A DNA stretch of 64,000 nt, taken from Psychrobacter immobilis (GTDB lineage: Bacteria > Pseudomonadota > Gammaproteobacteria > Pseudomonadales > Moraxellaceae). Positions 55,446 through 63,396 of this stretch are shown piece by piece (position 1 is the stretch's first letter; every line of letters starts with the position of its first letter). The DNA is taken from the NCBI GenBank assembly GCA_904846145.1, contig CAJGZL010000001.1, forward strand, positions 1,736,001 through 1,800,000, in the 5' to 3' direction. The position numbers and the translations under genes are program-made. The notes below the pieces were generated by a model that was not told the DNA's origin, did not search any database, and was given only the letters and a program-made list of their open reading frames with translations.

Positions 55446-58400
55446 ATGAAAAATACAAGTAATAAACAGTCTAAGAGACACTCATGGCGCACGACGGCTT
55501 TGACGACTGCGGTGCTAATGGCGCTATCGATGACTAGCATTTCTGTCAATAGTGCGACTACTCGTAAGCCTATCGGTGATCTTGAGATATATCAGTCTGC
55601 TGAAAATGGTAAGATCACCATCATATTGATGCTAGATACTTCACTTAGTATGAATCTGATGGATGTGGAAAATAACTCCTGTGATATTCCTAATATAGTT
55701 ACGGGCACTGCTACCAATGCAATAAATATTAAGACAGAAAACGCCACACCTTATACTCGATATTACTGCGATTATGGTGGCAAGAAATACTATACTCGTA
55801 TAACTAGGTTACAAGATGCTGTCTTTGCTTTGATGAATAGCTCACAATTAAACTCAGAAAAGGTGTCGATTGGTCTCGGTCAGTACCCTGTTAGTAGCGT
55901 TGGGAAAATACTAGTACCAGCAAAACTAATAGATGACGCGCAACGTACAGCAATCAAAAATGCGGTAGCTAATATAAGAAGTGACGGTCCTACACCAACC
56001 GCCTATGCTTACGCAGAAGCTGCTGCCTATATGTTGGGAACGACGACAATAAACAGTGTTGGCAATACTAGTGGCTTTGGTGGTTCTGTTGATGCCTCTA
56101 AAAGTGGTTCTAAATATATAAGCCCTCTTGCAGCTACTGATTCGACTTGTGATGGTCGCGGCATCTACTTTTTAACGGATGGCGAACCTAGAGCGATTGA
56201 GGACGCTTTGCCTATTATGAGAGCTGCTTTGAATAAGAATAGTTTTGACTTACCACCTTTACCAGCCAGCAGACTACCAGATGGTAGTACAGGAGATAAA
56301 AGTGGTATGCCTGCAACAGGAGCCTTCGCTCAGGCTCTACGTAACGCAAGTCTTAACCCTCTAGGTCAAGACCGTGAGATATTGACGGCAGTGGTGGGCT
56401 TTGGTTCAGTATTCAATATAGATAGAGTAACTGACTCAACATTGCCTGAATCGCAGAGAGTCATTCGTAGATTAAGCTATACTGACTCCCAAGGGAATCG
56501 AAAAACAGGTGATTTTTATAACTGTGAGAAGATAATAGGTGGTGGTAGATTTAATATAGACGTCAAAAACGCTTGTAATTGGGGCGCAAAATCACATCCT
56601 GCCCTTCCTAATTCAGGGGGCTATGGCGAAGGCGGGTTTTATTCAGCGCAGTCAACTGATGATGTCATTCGAAGTGTTGTTAACTTTGTGGGTGATCTCA
56701 ATCAGACGCTTTCTGCAGCGCCATCAGGTACGATTACTATCCCTAATGATCCCTATCAAGCGTCTAATCAATTGGCTTATGCTTATCTACCTATGCTAGC
56801 CCCTGATGTGGCATCAAATGCTAGTATATGGAAAGGCAATCTTAAAAAATACAAATTAAATAAAGGCACTTTATTCGGAAATAGTAATAAGCCGCTCTAT
56901 GCCAATGTGGCAGGCAACCTTAACAATACTACCCAAGATATCTGGCAGAGCATTGATTATAAAAATCCCAGTGGGGCTACTGCAAATAATGATGTGCGGG
57001 CAGGTGGGGTCTATGCACAACTAATCGCTCCTAGTTCGATAGGTAGTGTACGTAAGGTTTATGTCGAAGATATCGACACACAGAGTAATAAGCCTATATT
57101 GCGTAAGCTAAGTGTCAGTACTACTGGTAGCCCAGAAGGCTTTGATCGCCTAGAAGATCCTATCTATACACAGGCTAATCAACGTCGTCTACTTAATTTT
57201 TTAGGCTTTGAAAAGGCTACTTATGGAAACGGCAAGAAGATAGACCTGGTTCCCATGACTGAAGATAATATATCAGGCCTTACCATTAGTGAGTTGACGC
57301 TAGAACGCCCCACTAATGAAATAAAAATATTAGGTGGTGTAGTACACTCCAAGCCTACCGCTATCTCTTATAGTGCTACTCTAGATGAAAATGGACGCGT
57401 CACTGATGATCTGAGTAAACGTGACGACTATGTGCTGTTTGGCTCAATGGATGGTGCATTACATTTGGTAGATAGTGATAATGGTAAAGAAGTCGTAGCT
57501 ATTATTCCTAAAATTATGTTAGAAGTACAACCTCAAGCATTAGTAAAAGATTCTCAACGTGACGATTTGGGTAATCCTTATTTCGGCGTTGACGCACCGT
57601 GGCTAGTGACCACTGACTATAAATATGATTTACCTGCACAAGCTACAGAAACCACAGCAGCTAAAAGCGGCAAAGTCACTGTTGATAATAGTACAGAAGG
57701 CAAGGGCATGTTTGCTTATGGCGGTCTGCGTATGGGAGGTGCAGCTTTATACGGTATGGACATCACTGATAAAGGTAGTCCTAAATCTATTTTTACGATC
57801 ACGCCGCAAGGGCTGGCTACGGCTACTACTAAAAAAGTTGAGAATAAAGGAGGTTTTGAGCGCTTAGGTCAGATTTGGAGTAAACCTACAGCGGCTAGGA
57901 TACGTCTAGCCAAAGGCGATGCTAACCCAACGGATGTGCTCATATTCGGTGGTGGTTACGATATAAAATATGAAGACGAAAACTATGTTGCTAGCTCTAA
58001 CACGCCTGCCAAAGGCAATGCCATATATATCATCAATGCAAACACAGGGGAGCTTATATGGTCAGCTAGTAAAGATAGCAATGCAGGCAGCACCAAAACC
58101 AGTGGTACTAATGAGAACATGCTTCACAGTATTACAGGTGAGATTACCATACTTGATCGTGACAACGATGGTCTAATGGATCATATCTACGCAGCGGATC
58201 TTGGCGGGCAAGTATTCCGTGCTGATTTCGAAAATGCACGTCCTGAGAAGTTTGGCTTTGTAGCGGTAGATAATTTCTCTAACAAGCGTGTCACTCGTAT
58301 CCTCGATACCGCGCCAACGGTTCTAGCTAATAAGAAATTCGCCTATCGCTTTTATGAGCGCCCAGTAGTCAGCTTTTATCGCAGCGAGGGCGGTACTAAC

Positions 58401-59246
58401 AACGGCAATATATTTGCCCTAGTTAATGTCATCTCAGGCAATCGTAGCTCGCCATTATCGACTTTGCGTAGTAACAATGACAATGCCAATCGAGTCTACG
58501 GGATTATCGATACCGATGTTGGTAGAAGTGATCTGTTTACGGCTGCTGATACCAGTCTTGGGATGAATAATAGTATCAATGAAGGTAGCTTAGTCAATCT
58601 AGCGGCGACCCTTGGAAATACACCGACCGAAGATAAGAAAAAACAAGCTAAGGCATTACTATTAGGTACTGCAGCGACCTCAACGACGGCTAGTGTCGCT
58701 GCCAAAAAGGGCTGGTACTATCCGCTGACTCGTTTTGATGGCTATAATAATGTCCGCTACAATAAGGGTGTTGGCGATAGTGTCGTCATTAATAACTTAC
58801 TCTATACCACCGTCTACAATCCTGATAAGCAGTATGGCACAGTCGATAGCTGCTCAGCTAAGATCACAGGCGGCTCAGAGCGTCAAGTGTACTGCTTGCC
58901 TTATGGAATCTGTATGGATAGCGCCTCTACCACAGGTACAGGCGGGTTTACGCCAGCAGGTCAGGGTATACAAGAGCTAACGCTTGGTGCCTTTAATGAT
59001 AAAAACACCAACCTAAAAGTACTCATCGGTACTACGACTATCACTGATCGTATTCTAGCGGACAATCGTAATGACTATAATATAGGAAGCGGTAGCGGAT
59101 TTGGCGATACTCAATACTCAGGAAGTAACGGTGGCAACTCAACGCCTAAGCCTATTATAGCTGGCGGGGATGGTAGCGCGGTTGAGTATATCTTTAATGA
59201 GCGCTATACCTTGCAGCCTAGAGCGTGGTATGAGCGTCAGCAGTGA
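55446..59246 (+). CDS. pilY1: Pilus tip adhesin / mechanosensor PilY1
   Basis: Large secreted pilus-tip protein. Signal peptide to about SVNSA. N-terminal von Willebrand A-like domain with MIDAS-type LDTSLS (Asp64-x-Ser66-x-Ser68). C-terminal PilY1 beta-propeller from about residue 640, starting IKILGGVVHSKPTAISY, then YVLFGSMDGALHLVDSDNG, with a calcium loop DRDNDGLMD (Asp904, 906, 908, 912). 1266 residues, comparable to P. aeruginosa PilY1 (1163). It is involved in adhesion, surface sensing and retraction control. Preceded by AAGGAA. Confidence 0.95.
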   Translation: MKNTSNKQSKRHSWRTTALTTAVLMALSMTSISVNSATTRKPIGDLEIYQSAENGKITIILMLDTSLSMNLMDVENNSCDIPNIVTGTATNAINIKTENATPYTRYYCDYGGKKYYTRITRLQDAVFALMNSSQLNSEKVSIGLGQYPVSSVGKILVPAKLIDDAQRTAIKNAVANIRSDGPTPTAYAYAEAAAYMLGTTTINSVGNTSGFGGSVDASKSGSKYISPLAATDSTCDGRGIYFLTDGEPRAIEDALPIMRAALNKNSFDLPPLPASRLPDGSTGDKSGMPATGAFAQALRNASLNPLGQDREILTAVVGFGSVFNIDRVTDSTLPESQRVIRRLSYTDSQGNRKTGDFYNCEKIIGGGRFNIDVKNACNWGAKSHPALPNSGGYGEGGFYSAQSTDDVIRSVVNFVGDLNQTLSAAPSGTITIPNDPYQASNQLAYAYLPMLAPDVASNASIWKGNLKKYKLNKGTLFGNSNKPLYANVAGNLNNTTQDIWQSIDYKNPSGATANNDVRAGGVYAQLIAPSSIGSVRKVYVEDIDTQSNKPILRKLSVSTTGSPEGFDRLEDPIYTQANQRRLLNFLGFEKATYGNGKKIDLVPMTEDNISGLTISELTLERPTNEIKILGGVVHSKPTAISYSATLDENGRVTDDLSKRDDYVLFGSMDGALHLVDSDNGKEVVAIIPKIMLEVQPQALVKDSQRDDLGNPYFGVDAPWLVTTDYKYDLPAQATETTAAKSGKVTVDNSTEGKGMFAYGGLRMGGAALYGMDITDKGSPKSIFTITPQGLATATTKKVENKGGFERLGQIWSKPTAARIRLAKGDANPTDVLIFGGGYDIKYEDENYVASSNTPAKGNAIYIINANTGELIWSASKDSNAGSTKTSGTNENMLHSITGEITILDRDNDGLMDHIYAADLGGQVFRADFENARPEKFGFVAVDNFSNKRVTRILDTAPTVLANKKFAYRFYERPVVSFYRSEGGTNNGNIFALVNVISGNRSSPLSTLRSNNDNANRVYGIIDTDVGRSDLFTAADTSLGMNNSINEGSLVNLAATLGNTPTEDKKKQAKALLLGTAATSTTASVAAKKGWYYPLTRFDGYNNVRYNKGVGDSVVINNLLYTTVYNPDKQYGTVDSCSAKITGGSERQVYCLPYGICMDSASTTGTGGFTPAGQGIQELTLGAFNDKNTNLKVLIGTTTITDRILADNRNDYNIGSGSGFGDTQYSGSNGGNSTPKPIIAGGDGSAVEYIFNERYTLQPRAWYERQQ

Positions 59247-59289
59247 TAAACGCTACTATTAACCGATTAATTATAAAAGGATGCTGCCT

Positions 59290-59862
59290 GTGAAAAACAT
59301 AATGAGTTCGCCGCTCTCTAGCAGCCCTTTATCAGCGCCTCACCGTACCCGTGGCTTTACGCTCATTGAGCTGATGATCGTCGTTGCTATCATTGCGATA
59401 TTAGCGGCTATCGCGATACCTAGCTATCGGCGCTATGTCATCACTAATAGCGAGCGCGATGTGCAAGCCAAAATGCTGCAATTACAAGTTCAGTTAGAGC
59501 AGTGGCGTGCTCGTGCGTTGAGTTACAAAGGCTTTACACCGCAGAAGCTAACCACTACCAATGACGCGGACAACACGACCATTTATTTCCCTAATGGTAG
59601 TACTGACAGTAATTATCGCTATAAGATAACGCTCGTCGATGGTGAGAGTACGGGCAGCTCACTAGTACCGACATCTACAGGTGTCGATCTAACCACAGGC
59701 AGGACTTGGAAGATGTTAGCAGAGCCTAATAGTACTGGTATTACTCAAGGTGCAAATAATATCGTCTTAAGTAGTAGTGGAGCACGCTGTCAAAATATTG
59801 TCACTATCGATATCGCCAAAATAGACACTATCAATTGTGGCACAGGTCAAAAGGAATGGTAA
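59290..59862 (+). CDS. pilE: PilE-like minor pilin (first)
   Basis: Prepilin with [39 protein letters not shown], near residues 21-60. GTG at 59290 is 9 nt from AAAAGG and is preferred over the ATG at 59281, which lies against it. The C-terminal part has [23 protein letters not shown], two cysteines forming the likely D-loop. It overlaps the next gene by 1 bp (TAATG). PilE completes the minor pilin set; P. aeruginosa has a single pilE here. Confidence 0.85.
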   Translation: MKNIMSSPLSSSPLSAPHRTRGFTLIELMIVVAIIAILAAIAIPSYRRYVITNSERDVQAKMLQLQVQLEQWRARALSYKGFTPQKLTTTNDADNTTIYFPNGSTDSNYRYKITLVDGESTGSSLVPTSTGVDLTTGRTWKMLAEPNSTGITQGANNIVLSSSGARCQNIVTIDIAKIDTINCGTGQKEW

Positions 59863-60305
59863 TGTCGATCAATAATAAAGGCTTTACGCTCATTGAGCTG
59901 ATGATTGTTATCGCTATCATCGGTGTCCTCGCGGCTATCGCTTATCCCAGCTATGAGCGCTACATCGTCAAGTCCAAGCGCGCTGATATGATGACGGAAC
60001 TACAAAATGTCGCCTCAAACCTGCAAAGCGAAAAGTTGGCACAAGGCAAATATAGCAATGCTCTAAAGACAGGACTGACAGGTGACTATCCACGTCAAGG
60101 CACAGCACTATACACTGTCAGTATTGGTAATGAAGCTGGGGTGACAGGCACTGACTTGACTGATAAATGGCTTATCACTTCTATACCTAAGACTAATCAG
60201 CGCATGAAGGATGACGGCACGCTTACCCTTAACCATCAAGGTATCAAATGCCGCAATATCAGCACTATTAAAAAATGCGGTTCTAATGATGAGTGGAATA
60301 AATAA
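59862..60305 (+). CDS. PilE-like minor pilin (second)
   Basis: 147-residue prepilin starting [46 protein letters not shown], close in its N-terminal helix to the preceding gene and ending with a Cys pair ([19 protein letters not shown]). It lies at the end of the fimT-pilE operon, overlapping the previous stop by 1 bp, with AAGGA 6 nt upstream. Either a tandem copy of pilE or a distinct minor pilin; I leave the symbol empty. Confidence 0.85.
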   Translation: MSINNKGFTLIELMIVIAIIGVLAAIAYPSYERYIVKSKRADMMTELQNVASNLQSEKLAQGKYSNALKTGLTGDYPRQGTALYTVSIGNEAGVTGTDLTDKWLITSIPKTNQRMKDDGTLTLNHQGIKCRNISTIKKCGSNDEWNK

Positions 60306-60321
60306 CTCAAATGGTATGGAT

Positions 60322-60340
60322 AGTGACAAAAATTGTCACT
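60322..60340. promoter_or_regulatory. Palindromic activator-type site 1 upstream of pilA
   Basis: AGTGACAAAAATTGTCACT: perfect 8-bp arms around a 3-nt centre. Confidence 0.6.
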
Positions 60341-60372
60341 AACTATATCCTTATAACCAAATATTATTATAG

Positions 60373-60391
60373 GGTGACAATTTTTGTAACC
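60373..60391. promoter_or_regulatory. Palindromic activator-type site 2 upstream of pilA
   Basis: GGTGACAATTTTTGTAACC: the same architecture as site 1 with one mismatch between the arms. Confidence 0.55.
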
Positions 60392-60413
60392 TAAAGCTAA
60401 CAATTGAGTCATA

Positions 60414-60428
60414 AGTGACAATATTTGC
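60414..60428. promoter_or_regulatory. Half-site 3 upstream of pilA
   Basis: AGTGACAATATTTGC: the left arm matches site 1 and the right arm is degenerate. Confidence 0.45.
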
Positions 60429-60589
60429 TGGGTTATCGGCAATTTAGAAGGTTTTGAGCCAAAATATACTTGTAAAGTAGAGATATTCTTTATTTTAATA
60501 CATTCAAATGACGGTTCAGATAGTGATATTTATAGTTTTACTGATAGAAGGCAAGAATAAGAGTATTAAAGGGGCATTGTTCTAAAAAG

Positions 60590-60606
60590 TTGGCACGCTA
60601 CCTGCA
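60590..60606 (+). promoter_or_regulatory. Sigma-54 (-24/-12) promoter of pilA
   Basis: TTGGCACGCTACCTGCA agrees with the consensus TGGCACG-N4-TTGCA in all but one position, and the GG and GC dinucleotides are exactly 12 nt apart. The pilA ATG is about 142 bp downstream. rpoN is in this window; sigma-54/PilR control of pilA is established in Pseudomonas. Confidence 0.85.
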
Positions 60607-60748
60607 ACAATTATAATAAGAGGAATAATAAAACCGTTAGTAGGTTTAATCATAACCCTCTACTAGCGTTGATATTATTCAACACACATTATATTTATAG
60701 TTGGCAGGCTTAATAAATAGCCGTCATCTTATCTTAAAGGATATTATT

Positions 60749-61210
60749 ATGAACACTCAAAAAGGCTTTACCCTAATCGAACTAATGATCGTTATCGCTA
60801 TTATCGGTATCTTGGCAGCGATTGCTCTACCTGCTTATCAGAACTATATCGCAAGATCACAAGCGTCAGAAGCGTTTACCCTAGCTGGCGGTTTAAAAAC
60901 TGCAATTGGGACCAACCGCCAAACAGGAGTGTGCTTTGCTGATGGATCAACGACAATTTCTTCTGAGACGGATGCTACAAAAAATCCTGATAAAATCGTA
61001 GGTAAATATGGTACAGCAGTAATTGGTGCTGCCGCAGATGGCGTTCCTCCATGTACCATTACTTATACTTTTAAAACTTCTGGTGTATCTGATAAGCTTA
61101 CTGGTAAAGTTATAGCATTAACTGTTGATGATAACGGTATTTTAGCTAAAGATGCTAATGTTACTACTAACGTAGTAGAAGCTACATACTTACCAGATTC
61201 TATTAAATAA
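60749..61210 (+). CDS. pilA: Type IV major pilin PilA
   Basis: 153-residue prepilin: [38 protein letters not shown], short positively charged leader, PilD cleavage after Gly6 and the Glu5 of the mature protein. The globular domain has Cys in TGVCFADG and PPCTITY, probably forming a disulfide. Unlike group I pilins glycosylated at a C-terminal Ser by TfpO, it ends SIK. AAAGG lies 9 nt before the ATG at 60749. It follows a sigma-54 promoter and is followed by a strong terminator, as expected for an abundant subunit. Confidence 0.95.
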   Translation: MNTQKGFTLIELMIVIAIIGILAAIALPAYQNYIARSQASEAFTLAGGLKTAIGTNRQTGVCFADGSTTISSETDATKNPDKIVGKYGTAVIGAAADGVPPCTITYTFKTSGVSDKLTGKVIALTVDDNGILAKDANVTTNVVEATYLPDSIK

Positions 61211-61233
61211 AGTATCTTAATTTTATCCTTAAT

Positions 61234-61267
61234 TAAAAAAAAGCCAAACATGATGTTTGGCTTTTTT
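61234..61267 (+). terminator. Terminator after pilA
   Basis: Perfect AAAAAAGCCAAACA / TGTTTGGCTTTTTT stem with a 3-nt loop, 24 bp after the stop codon. Confidence 0.92.
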
Positions 61268-61334
61268 ATGTTTTGAGTTCTTATATTACTAATGGCATAA
61301 AGTCTGCACTTATTGCTGATAACTTACAAGAGTA

Positions 61335-61799
61335 ATGACCAGTATGCGACAATATGACAATTCATCTGCTGTAAATCAGTGGGGATACACGCTTATAGAG
61401 CTGATGATAGTGATTGCTGTTATCGGTATTTTATCTGCAATAGCGGTCCCTTATTACCAAGAGTATATAACTAAAGCTCAGGTCTCTGAAGCCTTTAATA
61501 TGATGTATGGTTTAAAAACTTCTGTTGCGACAAATCTTCAGCAAGGAACCTGTTTTTCAAATGGCGCAATAACAGCAACTCATGCAGATGCACTGAATGG
61601 TAAGTACGGCACAGCTGTTATTACCGCTGCCACCTCAGGTTTACCTCCTTGCAGTATTGAATATATCTTTAATAGCAGTGGTGTATCTAACTACATTGCA
61701 GAAAAAAGCCTTGTATTTAATGTAAATGATAACGGGGTCTTAAAAAAACTTGCGACAACCACAGTCGATAATAAATATCTGCCACAAGCCATTAAATAG
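61335..61799 (+). CDS. Second PilA-like pilin
   Basis: 154-residue prepilin with a 16-residue leader and [33 protein letters not shown]; Tyr instead of Phe at mature position 1. The globular domain shares blocks with Pil[24 protein letters not shown] and SGVS near the end. It lies beyond the pilA terminator and I see no second -24/-12 promoter, so expression may be lower or separate. Start uncertain between 61335 and ATG 61344. It could be an alternative major pilin, a minor pilin or a silent donor for pilin variation. It is 24 bp from the following gene, probably co-transcribed. Confidence 0.88.
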   Translation: MTSMRQYDNSSAVNQWGYTLIELMIVIAVIGILSAIAVPYYQEYITKAQVSEAFNMMYGLKTSVATNLQQGTCFSNGAITATHADALNGKYGTAVITAATSGLPPCSIEYIFNSSGVSNYIAEKSLVFNVNDNGVLKKLATTTVDNKYLPQAIK

Positions 61800-61822
61800 A
61801 ATACGATCAAAACGAGAAAAAT

Positions 61823-62191
61823 GTGAGACAAAAGCTATTACTCTTTATTGTATTAACCAATATTTTTTTATATGCCATCAGTTTTAGCTTAGGCTTAGAG
61901 CGAGCTTTTATTAATATAGATTATATTTTGGTATATTTGGCGTTTTTGATTATCAGCTATCATAAATGGCTAAAAGTGCCAGCAATTATTTTTATGCTGA
62001 CGCTAAGCGGCATAGATATTTTACTGCTTGTCAATCAGATTTTCCCATTTGTACAGCTGGGTGACGTGTTTTATCTGAGCACCTTTGTATTTACTGGACC
62101 GCTTGCTTATCAAAAGTGGCTATTTATTGCCGTATTTTATTTGATATTTATCTATATTATCAGCTCGGCATTTTTTTTTCGTCAAACATAA
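61823..62191 (+). CDS. Membrane half of a split sulfatase-fold gene
   Basis: 122 residues with about four membrane helices (LLLFIVLTNIFLYAISF, YILVYLAFLIISY, IIFMLTLSGIDILLLV, WLFIAVFYLIFIYIISS), starting at a GTG with GAG upstream. The frame runs through a T9 tract (62171-62179) and stops 12 bp later. Removing one T joins it directly to the next frame (…AFFFVKHK…), so it appears to be the N-terminal anchor of a single protein of about 440 residues. On its own it has no recognisable function. Confidence 0.75.
   Translation: MRQKLLLFIVLTNIFLYAISFSLGLERAFINIDYILVYLAFLIISYHKWLKVPAIIFMLTLSGIDILLLVNQIFPFVQLGDVFYLSTFVFTGPLAYQKWLFIAVFYLIFIYIISSAFFFRQT
62171..62179 (+). repeat. T9 homopolymer at the frame break
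   Basis: Nine T flanked by GCA and CGTC. Frame 2 (upstream half) ends shortly after it, and the downstream half is in the frame reached by losing one T (or adding two). Such tracts slip during replication and switch genes on and off in other pilus-bearing bacteria. Confidence 0.85.
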
Positions 62192-62204
62192 GCCTGCCCC
62201 TCCC

Positions 62205-63152
62205 ATGGAACTGATGGTTTATCTGTTGTGCAGTATTACTATTGCTTTATTTAATATTGATAGCATCAGAAGCCAAACCTTGTTTTTTATAACACATTAT
62301 AGTGAGGACTATCACAAAATCAGGGGTAGTGATGAGCTGTTAAGCCCTAATAAGTATGGTTCTGTCAGTAAGTCTATATTTGATAACATTCAAACCAATG
62401 CCAATGGCGATAAAATCCTATTAATCGTCAATGAGTCTTTGGGTAAAGCCACTAATCCAGATATACAAGCGGCATTACTGGCTCCGCTTTATGAGCATCA
62501 GCTGTATTATGACTATATAGAGGATGGTGCATTTAGTTTTGTAGGTCCTACCGTCAGTGGAGAGCTGCGCGAACTATGCCAAAAAAACGCTACTGTGATG
62601 GATATCAGTAGGGTAGAAGATAAAGAGTTTAGCAACTGTTTGCCTGCGTTACTACGTGAGCAAGGCTATGATACGTATTCAGTGCATGGTGCAGCGGGTG
62701 GCTTGTATGATCGGTTGCGTTGGTATCCCTTGATAGGCTTTAATCATGTTTTGTTTAAAAATAATTTTTTAAAAGCACGCGATTGTAAATCTTTCTCAGG
62801 AAAATGTGATTATGATTTATTTGAACCTATTTCGAATATATTATTTAGTGAAGAAAAGGTTTTGCTATATTGGTTGACACTAAACACACATACGCCATAT
62901 GATGACTATTTATTCGTTGACGGTTTCGATTGTAAAAACTTTTCATTAGAAGATAAAGGTGAAGCTTGCCTTAACTTTAAACAGCAGTACCAATTTTTTT
63001 ATAGGCTATCAGAATATGTGCAAGATGACAAAATGAAAGGTGTTGAAGTTTTTATTGTAGGCGATCATGCACCTCCTATTATGTCCATAAAGGACAATTA
63101 TTCTGTATATGAAGACTTTGACGTTTCATGGGTGAAATTCAAAATTAAATAG
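62205..63152 (+). CDS. Catalytic half of a split sulfatase-fold (phospho-form transferase-like) gene
   Basis: A membrane segment (ELMVYLLCSITIALFNI), then a sulfatase/alkaline-phosphatase-superfamily domain with ILLIVNESLGKATNPDIQ (metal/nucleophile region), LTLNTHTPYDDY and VFIVGDHAPPIMS, the pattern of membrane phosphoethanolamine or phosphoglycerol transferases. The ATG at 62205 has no ribosome binding site, and the frame remains open back through the T9 tract, supporting the idea that it is not an independent gene. Position behind two pilins suggests a pilin-modifying enzyme (compare PptA of Neisseria); substrate is inferred. It ends at residue 315 with a short charged tail. Confidence 0.75.
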   Translation: MELMVYLLCSITIALFNIDSIRSQTLFFITHYSEDYHKIRGSDELLSPNKYGSVSKSIFDNIQTNANGDKILLIVNESLGKATNPDIQAALLAPLYEHQLYYDYIEDGAFSFVGPTVSGELRELCQKNATVMDISRVEDKEFSNCLPALLREQGYDTYSVHGAAGGLYDRLRWYPLIGFNHVLFKNNFLKARDCKSFSGKCDYDLFEPISNILFSEEKVLLYWLTLNTHTPYDDYLFVDGFDCKNFSLEDKGEACLNFKQQYQFFYRLSEYVQDDKMKGVEVFIVGDHAPPIMSIKDNYSVYEDFDVSWVKFKIK

Positions 63153-63155
63153 CTA

Positions 63156-63268
63156 TGTAGGGTGGGTTAGCGAAGCGTAACCCGCCTTTATTCATTCAAA
63201 TATCCAATGGCAGGTTACGCCTTGACTGCATTCTCTAAGAGAACTTGACAAGTCTAACCCACCCTACA
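63156..63268. repeat. 113-bp MITE-like element with 15-bp terminal inverted repeats
   Basis: Ends are TGTAGGGTGGGTTAG (63156-63170) and CTAACCCACCCTACA (63254-63268), exact reverse complements. Inside, GCGAAGCGTAACCCGCC and GGCAGGTTACGCC give further partial symmetry. No coding capacity and no clear target duplication. Such GGGTGGGTTA repeats are dispersed in many proteobacterial genomes. Confidence 0.7.
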
Positions 63269-63396
63269 AAACTAAACAGCACCCTACGAAATATCCGATA
63301 AATCTTCTTTATAAATAATCACCTCGCAACCGCCTAGCCATTCGCCAATAGTGTACACTCGCTCTATCATTAATAGCCATAGCGATAAGTAGATTA

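Larger units (their letters stand above)
60306..60748 (+). promoter_or_regulatory. pilA upstream control region
   Basis: A 443-bp gap. It holds three GTGACA-type sites, two of them palindromic (60322-60340, 60373-60391, 60414-60428), and a -24/-12 promoter (60590-60606). Centres of the three sites are about 51 and 40 bp apart, roughly whole helical turns. Arrangement with distant sites plus sigma-54 promoter fits an enhancer for a PilR-type activator. Confidence 0.7.
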
